Counted from the first letter of the stretch, positions 8,806 to 16,767 are shown. The stretch: DNA of 64,000 nucleotides from Duodenibacillus massiliensis (GCF_900128485.1 NZ_LT635856.1:14045-78044), one strand, 5' to 3'. Notes: generated from the letters alone by a model not told the origin. Program-made: numbers and translations.

Positions 8806-9341
8806 AACACAAATTCCACATGCATCCGACGCGGATCAACACCACGCCGCCTGCAGCATTCGAGGTACACCTGTTTTTCCCAGTACTCGACCAGGTCCAT
8901 CAGCTCTTTTGCGCTGTTGTACGTGAGATTTCGCGTACCGATGGTGTAGCTTTTGACGCGGGAACCACCTTTTGTGTAATCAGCAAGAGCCGCCTTTGCC
9001 TGAGCTAAACATTTTTGCGCTTCAGTCCGGTGGTCAAAGCCCTTGTCGGTCATGGCTGCAATCACACGAAAATCCCGCAGCGCAACCGTTTTCCGGTACG
9101 AATCCCCGTAGGTCATCTGCATCAGGAGGATGGACTCCCCTTCCGGCAGCTTCTCTGACGCTTCCGGAGAAAGCTCAATGCGCACCGTATCGCTGCGTCT
9201 TTTCGCCGGCACCTTTACCAGGCAACCGGCAGCCGTCCGGATGAAAGCCGTTGGTTCGGCATCCGGATGCAGGCACTGAAAATGCTCTTTGACATTCACC
9301 ACCCACTCCCGGCTGTCCCCGGCAATAAGTCTCTCTACCAT
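8802..9341 (-). CDS. Head-joining protein with gpW-like C-terminal half
   Basis: 179 residues between large terminase and portal, where lambda-like phages encode gpW. The C-terminal segment (AQAKAALADYTKGGSRVKSY, then a helix with LMDLVEYWEKQ) follows the gpW pattern of helix, short basic hairpin and helix. The N-terminal 95 residues form a beta-rich extension not found in the 68-residue lambda protein and not recognised. It overlaps both neighbours by 4-7 bases. Confidence 0.6.
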   Translation of the reverse strand: MVERLIAGDSREWVVNVKEHFQCLHPDAEPTAFIRTAAGCLVKVPAKRRSDTVRIELSPEASEKLPEGESILLMQMTYGDSYRKTVALRDFRVIAAMTDKGFDHRTEAQKCLAQAKAALADYTKGGSRVKSYTIGTRNLTYNSAKELMDLVEYWEKQVYLECCRRRGVDPRRMHVEFVL

Positions 9342-11347
9342 GAGTTGTTCCCGTTAAAGGCATTGAAGAAGTCGTCACGCGCTACCGGAGCCTCTTTCTT
9401 TTCTTTAGGCTTCTTCGGCGCTTCCGTCGACAACAAATCCATCTGCAGCTGTGTACTCTTTTCCTGATCCCACCGTGCCGGAGACCACAGATGAAGTTTC
9501 AGCGAACGTGCGGCATGAAGTGCGTAGACCTCACAGTCAAGCGCCTCATTGCGCACGCCTGACTTTTTCTGCCATACCCGCCGGGCGCTGTGACTCGCCG
9601 GAGCCTTCACTTCACTGGTGATCTGCTCCCAGTAGTCGGGACGCACCCCCTTGTACCAGTGCATACGTCCGGGGCCGCGTCCTTCGAGCTTGATGCGGCC
9701 GGCATTGGCATCCACACCGAGAAGAATGTCCTTTGCTCTGGATGTGCCGACAATAAAAGGCTTCAGGCCGAACTTCACGGACTTCTGTTGGCCGTTGAGA
9801 TCAACAGAAGGTTTCGGCGTTGTGAAAATCTCCTTACTGTCATCGTTGACAGAAGAGCCTTTGATCGCCATGAAGCCACGGGCCATTCGCTTTCTAACAA
9901 AGGTGTAAACGGCATCACTTGTCTGCCCGTCTGAAGAGTCAATGGAAACTGCACGGATACGCAGCTGCGTCCCGTTCGGTCCGGCGAACTTTCTCGACAG
10001 GAGAGCATCCAGATCAGGCCATGCCCCTTTTTCCGGAAGCATGGTCTTACCGGAGATTTCGCCCCAGTACAAAAGCCAGGACTCTTCGCCCGGGCCCCAC
10101 GCCCGGATGATGACCGCCAGGCGGTCATGCTGAACGTCCACGCCCGCCGTCAGCACACAGCCGACCTCGGGCACCGTGAGTTCGTCGTAATCCTCAACGC
10201 GCTCAGCCAGTACATCCGGTTCCGGAAGTCCGCTCTTAAACGCATAAGGAAGCCCAAGCTGCGAGTTAAAGAAACTGCGCATCTTGGAGTCGTCACCCTG
10301 ATCAAGCGCATGTTTGGCCGTCAGGTACTTATCCACCAGATTCCGGAAGCGAGATCCGGGAAACGGACTGTAGATCTCGTTGATGTAAAAGCCCGCTGTG
10401 TCGTTAAACGGTGCGGTGGCACGCCACACGCCCTGTCGCACGGCACGGTTTTTCTTTGCGTCATCCCAAACGGTCCCGCAATGAGGGCACACGTAATAAG
10501 CTGAATCAAGCACCGCATGTCCGTACACCTCATGGTTGATGTTGGGATCTTCGTTCCACTTCACGTTGTCCCAGGACAAAACGCTTTCCTGACCGCAGTC
10601 TGGGCAAGGAACAAAGAACTTTCGTTTGTCAGACGTCTTGTAGGCCTGCTCCACGGCCGAGAATCCTTCGACCGTCGGAGTGCCGCCGTAAATCACCTTA
10701 CTTCTGGCGAATGTTTTTGTTCGTTCAATAAGCAGCGTGATCGTGTCACCCTGCTCTTTAATGTTCGTGTTGCAGTCGTCCGGCTCTTCCACACAGACCA
10801 CCGGGGCCGGCGTCGACTTCACCGAGGACGGTGAGTTGGAACCTACGAGTTTCAGGAAGCCGCCGGGGAATCCCTTGAAATTCCATCGGTTGTTCTTGTC
10901 GCGTCTGGACGCAATCGGGATTTTCTCCATCAGGTGCGGAGTAGCCTCAATCATGGGCGTGAGCTTTTCGTCGTTGAACTCCTTGGCTCCGCCTTCTTTG
11001 GCAAACATCACAATCATCGGGCAGGGATCAATATCAATGCGCCTGCCGATGTAGTTAAGGAGCACGCCGTCAGTCCACGCCACCTGTGCAGACTTCTGAG
11101 CAACCACTCTGCGGACTGCCGGATCATCCAGCGCTGCGTGAATCCCCCTGATCCACGGCGTCAGACCCGCGTTGTACTTGCCCGGCGTTGCCGTTGACTT
11201 CGCGCTCATTCCCCGGAAGGCTTCCGCCCACTCCGTGGTTCCCATCTTCTCCGGAGGCCGAATTACCTGCGCGAGCTTCTTCAGGATTTCCTGAATTGCC
11301 GGCGAGGTATCCGGACAGATGGTGAAGAGCGTTGTAGGTGTGTTCAT
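9335..11347 (-). CDS. Terminase large subunit, lambda GpA family
   Basis: 670 residues. EWAEAFRGMS, the ATPase region VRRVVAQKSAQVAWTDGVLL, PVVCVEEPDDC (Walker-B-like), GGTPTVEG and two Cys pairs (CPDC, CPHC, about residues 245-290), followed by the nuclease-domain GVDVQHDRLAV, identify the GpA family. The enzyme translocates and cuts concatemeric DNA at the portal. The ATG at 11347 has no clear Shine-Dalgarno and lies 224 bases inside the small-subunit frame; ATG 11245 (after GGAGAAG) is a possible shorter start. Confidence 0.93.
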   Translation of the reverse strand: MNTPTTLFTICPDTSPAIQEILKKLAQVIRPPEKMGTTEWAEAFRGMSAKSTATPGKYNAGLTPWIRGIHAALDDPAVRRVVAQKSAQVAWTDGVLLNYIGRRIDIDPCPMIVMFAKEGGAKEFNDEKLTPMIEATPHLMEKIPIASRRDKNNRWNFKGFPGGFLKLVGSNSPSSVKSTPAPVVCVEEPDDCNTNIKEQGDTITLLIERTKTFARSKVIYGGTPTVEGFSAVEQAYKTSDKRKFFVPCPDCGQESVLSWDNVKWNEDPNINHEVYGHAVLDSAYYVCPHCGTVWDDAKKNRAVRQGVWRATAPFNDTAGFYINEIYSPFPGSRFRNLVDKYLTAKHALDQGDDSKMRSFFNSQLGLPYAFKSGLPEPDVLAERVEDYDELTVPEVGCVLTAGVDVQHDRLAVIIRAWGPGEESWLLYWGEISGKTMLPEKGAWPDLDALLSRKFAGPNGTQLRIRAVSIDSSDGQTSDAVYTFVRKRMARGFMAIKGSSVNDDSKEIFTTPKPSVDLNGQQKSVKFGLKPFIVGTSRAKDILLGVDANAGRIKLEGRGPGRMHWYKGVRPDYWEQITSEVKAPASHSARRVWQKKSGVRNEALDCEVYALHAARSLKLHLWSPARWDQEKSTQLQMDLLSTEAPKKPKEKKEAPVARDDFFNAFNGNNSW

Positions 11348-11750
11348 TCAAAATCGTGACATCGATGTCTGTTCCGTACAGGGTGTCAAGCTCCAATTTC
11401 AGTTTGTCATCGCGCGCCAGAAGCTCCTGGCGAAATGCCGTGAAGACGTTCTCCAGCTCGGTCATCAGCTCGCCGATGTTGACAAGCTGTCGCCGCTTCT
11501 CCGCCAGCTGCAGCGTCTTGAGCTCGCGGTCAACGCGCTCGGTCATCGCGCGTTCCTTGTTGAGGTCGTACTCGCCGTCAATCGAGGCCTGCCCGGCCGC
11601 TACTTCCCTCAGTCGGGCGCAGTAAGCAAGGCGGACTTCATCAAGCGTCTTTTCCCGCCAATCGATCTGCAACTTGGAAAGCACTTTGGCAACCGCCTGT
11701 TTGCTGATGCCGAGATGGTTACCAATCTGTTCAAGTGTCAGTGGCTGCAT
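11124..11750 (-). CDS. Terminase small subunit, Nu1-like
   Basis: 208 residues. A winged-helix start (LTLEQIGNHLGISKQAVAKV), coiled-coil body and a conserved-looking AYNALHHLS-type end (EHTYNALHHLSGYLAG) match Nu1-type DNA-recognition subunits. The last about 60 residues are Gly/Asn/Ser-rich and encoded over the start of the large-subunit gene in another frame. They may be a disordered tail or merely an open frame. The gene follows a terminator-bearing gap and begins the late structural operon. Confidence 0.75.
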   Translation of the reverse strand: MQPLTLEQIGNHLGISKQAVAKVLSKLQIDWREKTLDEVRLAYCARLREVAAGQASIDGEYDLNKERAMTERVDRELKTLQLAEKRRQLVNIGELMTELENVFTAFRQELLARDDKLKLELDTLYGTDIDVTILNEHTYNALHHLSGYLAGNSGNPEEARAGNSASGEDGNHGVGGSLPGNEREVNGNAGQVQRGSDAVDQGDSRSAG

Positions 11751-11865
11751 ACCGTGTCAACCCCCTTGGGGCGCTGGTGAGTAGTGAATTTTCGGGCGCT
11801 TCGCCGCCGCATCGGTTTGAGGCCGGGAAGGACCCGCTCACGCGAGTGCCGCCCGGCTTCAGGAA

Positions 11866-11892
11866 TAAAAAAGAGGCAGCCGAAGCCGCCCC
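11866..11892 (-). terminator. Rho-independent terminator upstream of terminase genes
   Basis: On the minus strand GGCGGC-TTCG-GCTGCC forms a six-pair stem with a stable TTCG loop, followed by TC and six T. It lies between the HAD gene and the small terminase gene, so late transcription across this point must be started downstream or antiterminated. A second inverted pair, GGCTCG at 11901 and CGAGCC at 11921, lies next to it. Confidence 0.75.
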
Positions 11893-11950
11893 AAGACCCC
11901 GGCTCGCTCGGGAGATGAAACGAGCCTAAGGTAGCGAAATTCAATCAATA

Positions 11951-11980
11951 AAAAAGCCCGCCGAAGCGAGCTCTTTTTTA
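11951..11980 (-). terminator. Rho-independent terminator of the HAD gene
   Basis: Minus strand AGCTCGC-TTCG-GCGGGCT (one G-T pair) flanked by A and T runs, overlapping the stop codon of the HAD gene. The flanking A/T runs make it potentially bidirectional. Confidence 0.8.
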
Positions 11981-12889
11981 TTTCTCAATCAAATGCCTTG
12001 GTGTGCCGGGCTTGTACTTATCAATTTCGGCCTGTTTAGCATCAATAAGCTTTTGGGCCTGCCCTTTGAGCCTTTGCATAATCCACATATACGCCGTTTT
12101 TCCCTTACGATAATCGGCCTCGGCATACATTTGCACACGTCCGTCGCGTCTCATATCCTCAACCTGACTCATGGCCTTTTCATCACCCTCGGGATAGACA
12201 GCAAATGTTGCACCGCCTTTTTGATTGATTACCGAGAATGCCGGCACGTCACTGGGGCCATCAGCGACATAAATCATGTTGACGAACTGAACCCGCCGCT
12301 CGGCTTCATCGATCTTTGTATTCACGTCAATTTTGCTGTTTTTGTATTCAGCAATACCAACACCTTTATTGATCTCAAAAAGTGCCCTTGTTTTCGTTGT
12401 ATTATCGATGCTGTAAGCGATTTCCTCGATCTCTCCACCAGCATTTTCAAGAAAATCACATCCCCAGATTTTTTCAACGTAAGGCGCTATGACGGTGCCC
12501 TCAATTACCTTGCGCAGCCCTGTGCTGACGATGTAGTTCTCAAACTTGATTCCATACTCGGAGTATGGCTTCTGTGTCGTCAAGTTTTTAATCTCCCGAA
12601 GAAGATCAATCGCACCTTCGTAAAACTTTTGCTCCTTGCCGTAACTTTTGAGTTTTTCGTTTGACAATCCTTGCAATCGCCTGTCTCTCACGTAACGAAG
12701 CATCAGATTCAGGTAAAAAGTGTCGGCATTTACAAAACAGTCACCCTTTTTGCACTCAGCAATTAGTTTTTCGTTCTCATCCCAAAAGCCGACAGGATCA
12801 ATTCTGTATTCGTTAAACATCGGGTCCTGCATGTAGCCGCTGATCAGCGTCTTATCAAAATCCCAAATTGTCGCGATTACATCAGACAT
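11978..12889 (-). CDS. HAD-superfamily phosphatase-like protein (cargo gene)
   Basis: 303 residues. Motif I is WDFDKT (Asp10, Asp12), motif II STG (122-124), a Lys follows at 166, and motif IV DGPSD (210-214), a complete HAD hydrolase catalytic set. The long insert between motifs I and II (about residues 20-95) is a helical cap. Substrate unknown. It has its own ribosome-binding site (GGAG) and its own terminator, and interrupts the path from the Q-like regulator to the terminase genes, which is typical of a moron. Its coding sequence looks more AT-rich than its neighbours. Confidence 0.85.
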   Translation of the reverse strand: MSDVIATIWDFDKTLISGYMQDPMFNEYRIDPVGFWDENEKLIAECKKGDCFVNADTFYLNLMLRYVRDRRLQGLSNEKLKSYGKEQKFYEGAIDLLREIKNLTTQKPYSEYGIKFENYIVSTGLRKVIEGTVIAPYVEKIWGCDFLENAGGEIEEIAYSIDNTTKTRALFEINKGVGIAEYKNSKIDVNTKIDEAERRVQFVNMIYVADGPSDVPAFSVINQKGGATFAVYPEGDEKAMSQVEDMRRDGRVQMYAEADYRKGKTAYMWIMQRLKGQAQKLIDAKQAEIDKYKPGTPRHLIEK

Positions 12890-12955
12890 AGAATCTCCGA
12901 AATTGTTCCCGTACCGACAGTCTAATCAGCGCATCCGCCGCAGCAAAAATTATAT

Positions 12956-13180
12956 TCAGGGAGAGGCCTCAGCCCTTGCCGGAGCTGAGGCCTCTGGAAA
13001 CTGACTCAAGCGCGGGAATTCCGACGCTCCGCCAGTGTACTTAGCAGGTACTCGGTGCTGCGTCCTCAAAGCCAACTTAATCACAACCAGCTGCTTTAGA
13101 AACCATAAGAACGAAAGGAATGTGGCAACGAAACCCAAGAGCGCTGCTACCGCAAGAACGGCCAGTAGCCAGTACGCCAT
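12956..13180 (-). CDS. Small membrane protein
   Basis: 74 residues from ATG 13180, preceded by GGAGG at five bases; a TTG at 13195 is less likely. Residues 3-32 are a long hydrophobic segment with a Trp-rich end, followed by a basic stretch and a Pro/Ala-rich tail (FPEASAPARAEASP). It could be a holin or other membrane accessory protein of phage A, for which no other lysis gene is visible here, but it has no recognised family motif. Confidence 0.6.
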   Translation of the reverse strand: MAYWLLAVLAVAALLGFVATFLSFLWFLKQLVVIKLALRTQHRVPAKYTGGASEFPRLSQFPEASAPARAEASP

Positions 13181-13211
13181 CACCACCTCCGTCAACAGGG
13201 TTCCGGATACG

Positions 13212-13245
13212 AAAAAACCCGCGCTTTCGCAACGGGTTTTTGACT
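13212..13245. terminator. Bidirectional rho-independent terminator
   Basis: AAAACCCG (13214-13221) pairs with CGGGTTTT (13233-13240) around an 11-base loop, with A and T runs on the two sides. It separates the Q-like operon (ending 13315) from the small membrane gene, fitting a site that a Q-type antiterminator would override. Confidence 0.75.
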
Positions 13246-13314
13246 CTCTCGACTGGCACTACCTACACGTAGCACCAAATTCTAGCGAAAATGTACCATT
13301 TACCGGACAAACCG

Positions 13315-13704
13315 TCAAGCGGCCGCCTTAGCGGCATCGTTAGCCGCATCCCGGCGCATGCGAGCAGTATCAAGGGCTTCAGCCACTTTGTACTCCGCTC
13401 TCGTGACTCTTTTGCGCAACACCTCAACATCCAGGTCACACCAATCCGCAATATCGGTCAGAAGCACCTTGTTCGACCGGGGCCCAGTGACGTACACAAG
13501 CACGATTGTCACCCGGTCATCCGGCGAGAGCTTCCGCAGCGCCGCATGCACCTCCCGCGCAAGCCGGTAGTCCTTCGGAATCCACGCCTCGGCATTGGCG
13601 GCCGCCACCGGCATCCCGTCCAGTGCCGGCGACTTGATCTGCCCCTCAGAGTCAATCCAGGCCGCCCACTCGCGCAAACGCCGCATCACCCATCTCAGGC
13701 GCAT
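13315..13704 (-). CDS. Putative late antitermination (Q-like) regulator
   Basis: 129 residues. LREWAAWIDSEG near the start and AWIPKDYRLAREVHAALRKL, followed by an HTH-like TDIADWCDLDVEVLRKRVTR, resemble phage antitermination Q/RinA-type late regulators. Position fits: it is the last gene of the leftward early operon, followed by terminators and then the late genes. It overlaps the upstream gene by 10 bases. No nucleic-acid target can be shown from the sequence. Confidence 0.6.
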   Translation of the reverse strand: MRLRWVMRRLREWAAWIDSEGQIKSPALDGMPVAAANAEAWIPKDYRLAREVHAALRKLSPDDRVTIVLVYVTGPRSNKVLLTDIADWCDLDVEVLRKRVTRAEYKVAEALDTARMRRDAANDAAKAAA

Positions 13705-14282
13705 TTTTTCTCCTCCTCTGCCGGCTCATAGATGACCTTACCGGCGAGGATGTCAAGCACCCGCTGCGCATTCGCCACACCGACGCCCCGAGGCGTCTCC
13801 CGCGTGATCTCCGTCAGAATCCCATTCTTTACCGCGAGCTTCTGCGCCTTGATGTTCACAAACTTGGCCATGAGCTTTTGCATCCGGTTCGCATACGCCT
13901 GGAGAGGTTCCGCCGGGCCGCGCCGCAGCTCCTCGGCAGAGAATTCCTCCAGGAAGAGCGCCCGCTCAGCCAGACCCGGCAACAGCAAGGCCGTTTTCTT
14001 TGCTTCCTCACCAAGAGGCCACGCCAAAATCGTCTTAATCGCGTCATTCAACGCCAGGATCGGTTGCCAGCGGCTGATTTTGCTCACGAGCGGGATGCAC
14101 TTCGGCTCATGGCACTCGGCATGAAAGATGCACTTGTAGCGCGGCAGGCCGTCTGCATAGCCGGCGAAGTCAAGCCCAATGTTCGGACACCCGCTGTAGC
14201 AACACATGTACCGTCCGCGACTCTCCTGAGCTTTGCCGGCATCGGCTACCTCTTTCTTCGTCTTTTCAAAAACATCGCTCAT
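13695..14282 (-). CDS. Phage protein with Cys/His cluster, function unknown
   Basis: 195 residues, not recognised. The N-terminal part has CCYSGCPNIGLDF and then RYKCIFHAECHEPKC, a cluster of at least six Cys and two His that could bind zinc. The middle and C-terminal parts are helical. It sits between a zinc-ribbon gene and the Q-like gene, overlapping both by 4-10 bases, so it belongs to the leftward operon. Confidence 0.65.
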   Translation of the reverse strand: MSDVFEKTKKEVADAGKAQESRGRYMCCYSGCPNIGLDFAGYADGLPRYKCIFHAECHEPKCIPLVSKISRWQPILALNDAIKTILAWPLGEEAKKTALLLPGLAERALFLEEFSAEELRRGPAEPLQAYANRMQKLMAKFVNIKAQKLAVKNGILTEITRETPRGVGVANAQRVLDILAGKVIYEPAEEEKKCA

Positions 14283-14536
14283 GCCTTAATTCCCTTACTT
14301 ACATCGCCCGTGTTTAGCTTTTTGAGCCGATCGGCCGAATTCATGAACTCTGGTAGCCGCCTGCACAGAATTCGAGAATCAAACTTTTGTTGGCAGCCAC
14401 AACTGGTGCAGATCAGGTACGTGAATGGACGATCTGCGGCCACAATCAGGCCGACACTTCGTCCACAAAACGGGCATTTGAGCCCATTCGGCTGCCCTTC
14501 CAAAAATGTCCTTACGTCTTTTGCGCTGTATCCCAT
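14279..14536 (-). CDS. Small zinc-ribbon protein
   Basis: 85 residues with CPFCGRS and CTSCGCQ about 20 residues apart, a two-knuckle zinc ribbon, plus a helical C-terminus. It overlaps the next gene by four bases (ATGA). Probably nucleic-acid or protein binding; no further family recognised. Confidence 0.65.
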   Translation of the reverse strand: MGYSAKDVRTFLEGQPNGLKCPFCGRSVGLIVAADRPFTYLICTSCGCQQKFDSRILCRRLPEFMNSADRLKKLNTGDVSKGIKA

Positions 14537-14548
14537 CCGTCAGCCTCC

Positions 14549-14758
14549 TTACTTCCCGTAAACCCACACCACGAGCCAAAAGCCCCGCAACAGAAACCCA
14601 ATGGCAAGTAGTTCGCAACCCCACGCAGAGATCGCTGACAGCGTCCTATACAGGCTGCCCTCACGCGCGCCATCACTGTCTGAGGCAGCCCCCGCCCCAA
14701 GGAGAGCGCTGACAACGCCCAGAGACAGGACTCCGACAATCTCAAACACGGCTTCCAT
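14549..14758 (-). CDS. Small two-pass membrane protein
   Basis: 69 residues, with GGAGG four bases before the ATG. Hydrophobic segments cover residues 3-24 and 45-66. It overlaps the end of the upstream 51-residue gene. Unknown role in the leftward operon. Confidence 0.6.
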   Translation of the reverse strand: MEAVFEIVGVLSLGVVSALLGAGAASDSDGAREGSLYRTLSAISAWGCELLAIGFLLRGFWLVVWVYGK

Positions 14759-14897
14759 GTTTCCTCCAGTACGTCGGCACCGAGGGAAAGAGCTCAGGCT
14801 CTTTTTCCTTATCCCCCTTCACCGGCAGGGACGTCATCCAAAGCCCGATCACCGCGCCGGCCGCGGCCCCGATCAGGAAGCAAACAAGCTCAGTCAT
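14742..14897 (-). CDS. 51-residue membrane microprotein
   Basis: ATG at 14897 with GGAGG seven bases upstream, TGA at 14744-14742. The first 20 residues (MTELVCFLIGAAAGAVIGLW) are one Gly/Ala-rich membrane segment, followed by a charged tail. Its start overlaps the stop of the replication gene and its end overlaps the next gene's start, so it is wired into the operon by translational coupling. Confidence 0.6.
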   Translation of the reverse strand: MTELVCFLIGAAAGAVIGLWMTSLPVKGDKEKEPELFPSVPTYWRKHGSRV

Positions 14898-15813
14898 ATC
14901 CACCCTCCACAAACTTGACGAATGTCTTTGATGTCATCAGCCATGAGAAGTCGACCTGCCACGGCAGATCGCTTTTCACTGCCTGCTCGAAAATCCTTGA
15001 CCGCCTTACTTTCTCGAAATAGCGCCGGAACTGGAGAAGTCCGTCAGCCACGGTTCTGCACTCCTGCCGCTTGACAACCTCACGCCAAAGCTCCTGAACG
15101 TCACGCTTGCGTCTCTCGGTGTCAATACGTACCGGCTCAAGCTCAGGCAGCACCGCGTGGTAAAGGTCCTTTAAAGCAACGTACGGACAGTTTTTCTGAA
15201 GATGCCGTGTTGGGTTTTTCAAAGCCTCAGCCTGCATCAGAGCGTCTGCTTCCTGTAGGTCCTCCCAGGAGGCAGTGGACTGCAGCTCGGTGTCGGGAAG
15301 CGTTTCGGGATCAGGAAGTTCGGGTTCTTCCTCCCAGGGCGCGATGTCCGCCTCACGCGCGTGCGCGCTCGTGCGTGCGTGGGAGGGGTTTTCTTTGTTA
15401 AAACTTTGTTTATCTATATTTAAGGAGCGACCTGCAACTGTTGCACCCCTGACCTGCAACTGTTGCACCTCTGATGACTCACGGCCTGCAACCATTGCAC
15501 CTCTCTGACCTGCAGCAATAGCACCTCTTTCCGCGACATCAGCTTCGATAAATTCGTATTCGTTTGCCTGCCCTGTTCTGACGACTCTGAGAACGTTTTT
15601 CGCCGCTAAAGTTCCAACGGCTGACCTGACTGTTCGCTCTGACAACCTTGTCATGTGGACAAGTTCGGCGACCTTTGGCTTACATTCACCAGACTTTGAA
15701 AAACGTTTTGCGAGCACAGCTAACGCCACAAGCGTCTCCGAGCTGGAGAGCCTGGTGTCATTGAAAATAGCCCGCTGTGTATTAAACGGGTTCAGGCACC
15801 CTTTTTCTGACAC
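14890..15813 (-). CDS. Replication initiator with winged-helix N-terminus
   Basis: 307 residues from GTG 15813, four bases after the cro stop; TTG 15828 is an alternative, and the open frame reaches 15954 but there overlaps cro. Residues 10-90 (LSSSETLVALAVLAKRFSKS, then LSERTVRSAVGTLAAKNVL) form a winged helix-turn-helix as in phage O-type initiators. The linker holds four DNA repeats, and the C-terminal half is helical, suitable for recruiting helicase loader. Being the first gene after cro, it parallels lambda O. Function is inferred from the fold, position and repeats. Confidence 0.75.
   Translation of the reverse strand: MSEKGCLNPFNTQRAIFNDTRLSSSETLVALAVLAKRFSKSGECKPKVAELVHMTRLSERTVRSAVGTLAAKNVLRVVRTGQANEYEFIEADVAERGAIAAGQRGAMVAGRESSEVQQLQVRGATVAGRSLNIDKQSFNKENPSHARTSAHAREADIAPWEEEPELPDPETLPDTELQSTASWEDLQEADALMQAEALKNPTRHLQKNCPYVALKDLYHAVLPELEPVRIDTERRKRDVQELWREVVKRQECRTVADGLLQFRRYFEKVRRSRIFEQAVKSDLPWQVDFSWLMTSKTFVKFVEGGYD
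15391..15525. repeat. Iteron array and AT-rich segment: candidate replication origin of phage A
   Basis: Four 17-base repeats of the form CCTGCAACTGTTGCACC lie at 15431, 15453, 15485 and 15509; the first two are identical and the others diverge by a few bases. Each is centred on a palindrome (TGCAAC-N-GTTGCA). They adjoin an AT-rich stretch at 15391-15425, and all lie inside the initiator gene linker. Lambda's origin has the same design: iterons plus AT-rich DNA within gene O. Confidence 0.7.
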
Positions 15814-15817
15814 GACA

Positions 15818-16018
15818 TCACCATTCAACGTGTGGTGCGACCTTCTCGCGTCGCACAAGGCCTCGTGAGCGTTTCTCGATTTTGATCGCCAGCTCAGCAC
15901 TCGCCTTCCGGAAGCCATAAACGACATTCGACATGTGGCCCTTGGAGACGCCACAGTCTTTGGCGAATCTCTCCTTCTCGGCCAGAGGCAGCGAATGCCA
16001 GTAATCGCTAAGTTCCAT
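15818..16018 (-). CDS. Cro-like repressor (YdaS type)
   Basis: 66 residues, divergent from cI. LAEKERFAKDCGVSKGHMSN with VYGFRKASAELAIKIEKRS is the YdaS/Cro-type helix-turn-helix, with the basic C-terminus usual in the family. It probably binds the operators at 16025-16087 to block cI and tune leftward transcription. Followed within four bases by the replication initiator start. Confidence 0.8.
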   Translation of the reverse strand: MELSDYWHSLPLAEKERFAKDCGVSKGHMSNVVYGFRKASAELAIKIEKRSRGLVRREKVAPHVEW

Positions 16019-16024
16019 TTAGCC

Positions 16025-16087
16025 CTCTTTTCGTCTATTGATGAAAAGAGATATTACAGCAACAGCTTTTGATTTGTACATCAAAAG
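16025..16087. promoter_or_regulatory. Palindromic operators in the cro-cI intergenic region
   Basis: Two palindromes: CTCTTTTC at 16025 with GAAAAGAG at 16043, and CTTTTGAT at 16066 with ATCAAAAG at 16080. The second has the same arms as a third site downstream of cI (16812-16835). They lie between the divergent cro and cI genes and so are the expected operators for one or both proteins. Confidence 0.75.
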
Positions 16088-16135
16088 ACGAAAAAATGAA
16101 CAATGTCCTAGCTACGTTAGTTCAGAGGCCCGATC

Positions 16136-16750
16136 ATGAGCATTTACGACATCAGAGCAAACAACTTAAAACGGCTGCTCGTCGTTACACCGCCGAGTGA
16201 ACTCGCCAATATGGTCGGCCGTTCCCCCAGTCAAATCTCTGACATCTCTACGGGCCGAAGGCGGATAGGCGAACGACTTGCACGGGCGCTAGAACTTAAA
16301 TTAGGTTTGGCCCCTGGCTACTTTGACACCGCCGACGAACCTGCGATGCAGCCTTTGATCTCCTCTGGATTTCGAAGACTCCCCCTGATTCCTTGGGAAT
16401 CACTGGGAGACCCAGAAAATCCAAGTGATTCAAAGGAGGTCTTTATTGTGACTTCAAACACTGCATCAGATTCGGCCTTTGCGCTGAAAATCGAAGACAA
16501 CTCGATGTCTCCGGGGTTTGAAAAAACCGATATCGTCATTGTCGACCCGGAGATCAAACCCACCCCGTCGTCCTACGTTGTCGCTGTGGCCGATGGAGAA
16601 CCCGTGTTCCGGAAGTATCGCAGCCGCGGCAAGTCGGGCTTCGAACTTATCCCCCTGAACCCTGACTACCCAACCATTTCCAGCGAAGATTACAAGGAGT
16701 TGGAGATCAAGGGAGTCGCCATTCAGGTGATTAAGCAGCTCGGACACTAA
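16136..16750 (+). CDS. CI-type repressor, S24/LexA-like
   Basis: 204 residues. Residues 1-55 are a helix-turn-helix (LANMVGRSPSQISDISTGRR) and 95-204 an S24 domain. Ser123 (EDNSMSPGF) occupies the nucleophile site, but the lysine position in PVFRKY reads Arg159-Lys160, so the Ser-Lys dyad is not certain, and no Ala-Gly cleavage site is obvious in the linker. It maintains lysogeny by binding the flanking palindromes. Followed by a terminator. Confidence 0.88.
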   Translation: MSIYDIRANNLKRLLVVTPPSELANMVGRSPSQISDISTGRRRIGERLARALELKLGLAPGYFDTADEPAMQPLISSGFRRLPLIPWESLGDPENPSDSKEVFIVTSNTASDSAFALKIEDNSMSPGFEKTDIVIVDPEIKPTPSSYVVAVADGEPVFRKYRSRGKSGFELIPLNPDYPTISSEDYKELEIKGVAIQVIKQLGH

Positions 16751-16767
16751 CCAACTCGCCTCCCAGT

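Noticed and set aside
15814-15954. Longer start for the phage A replication initiator
   Set aside because: That part overlaps the cro gene in another frame, and the encoded residues do not resemble initiator N-termini.
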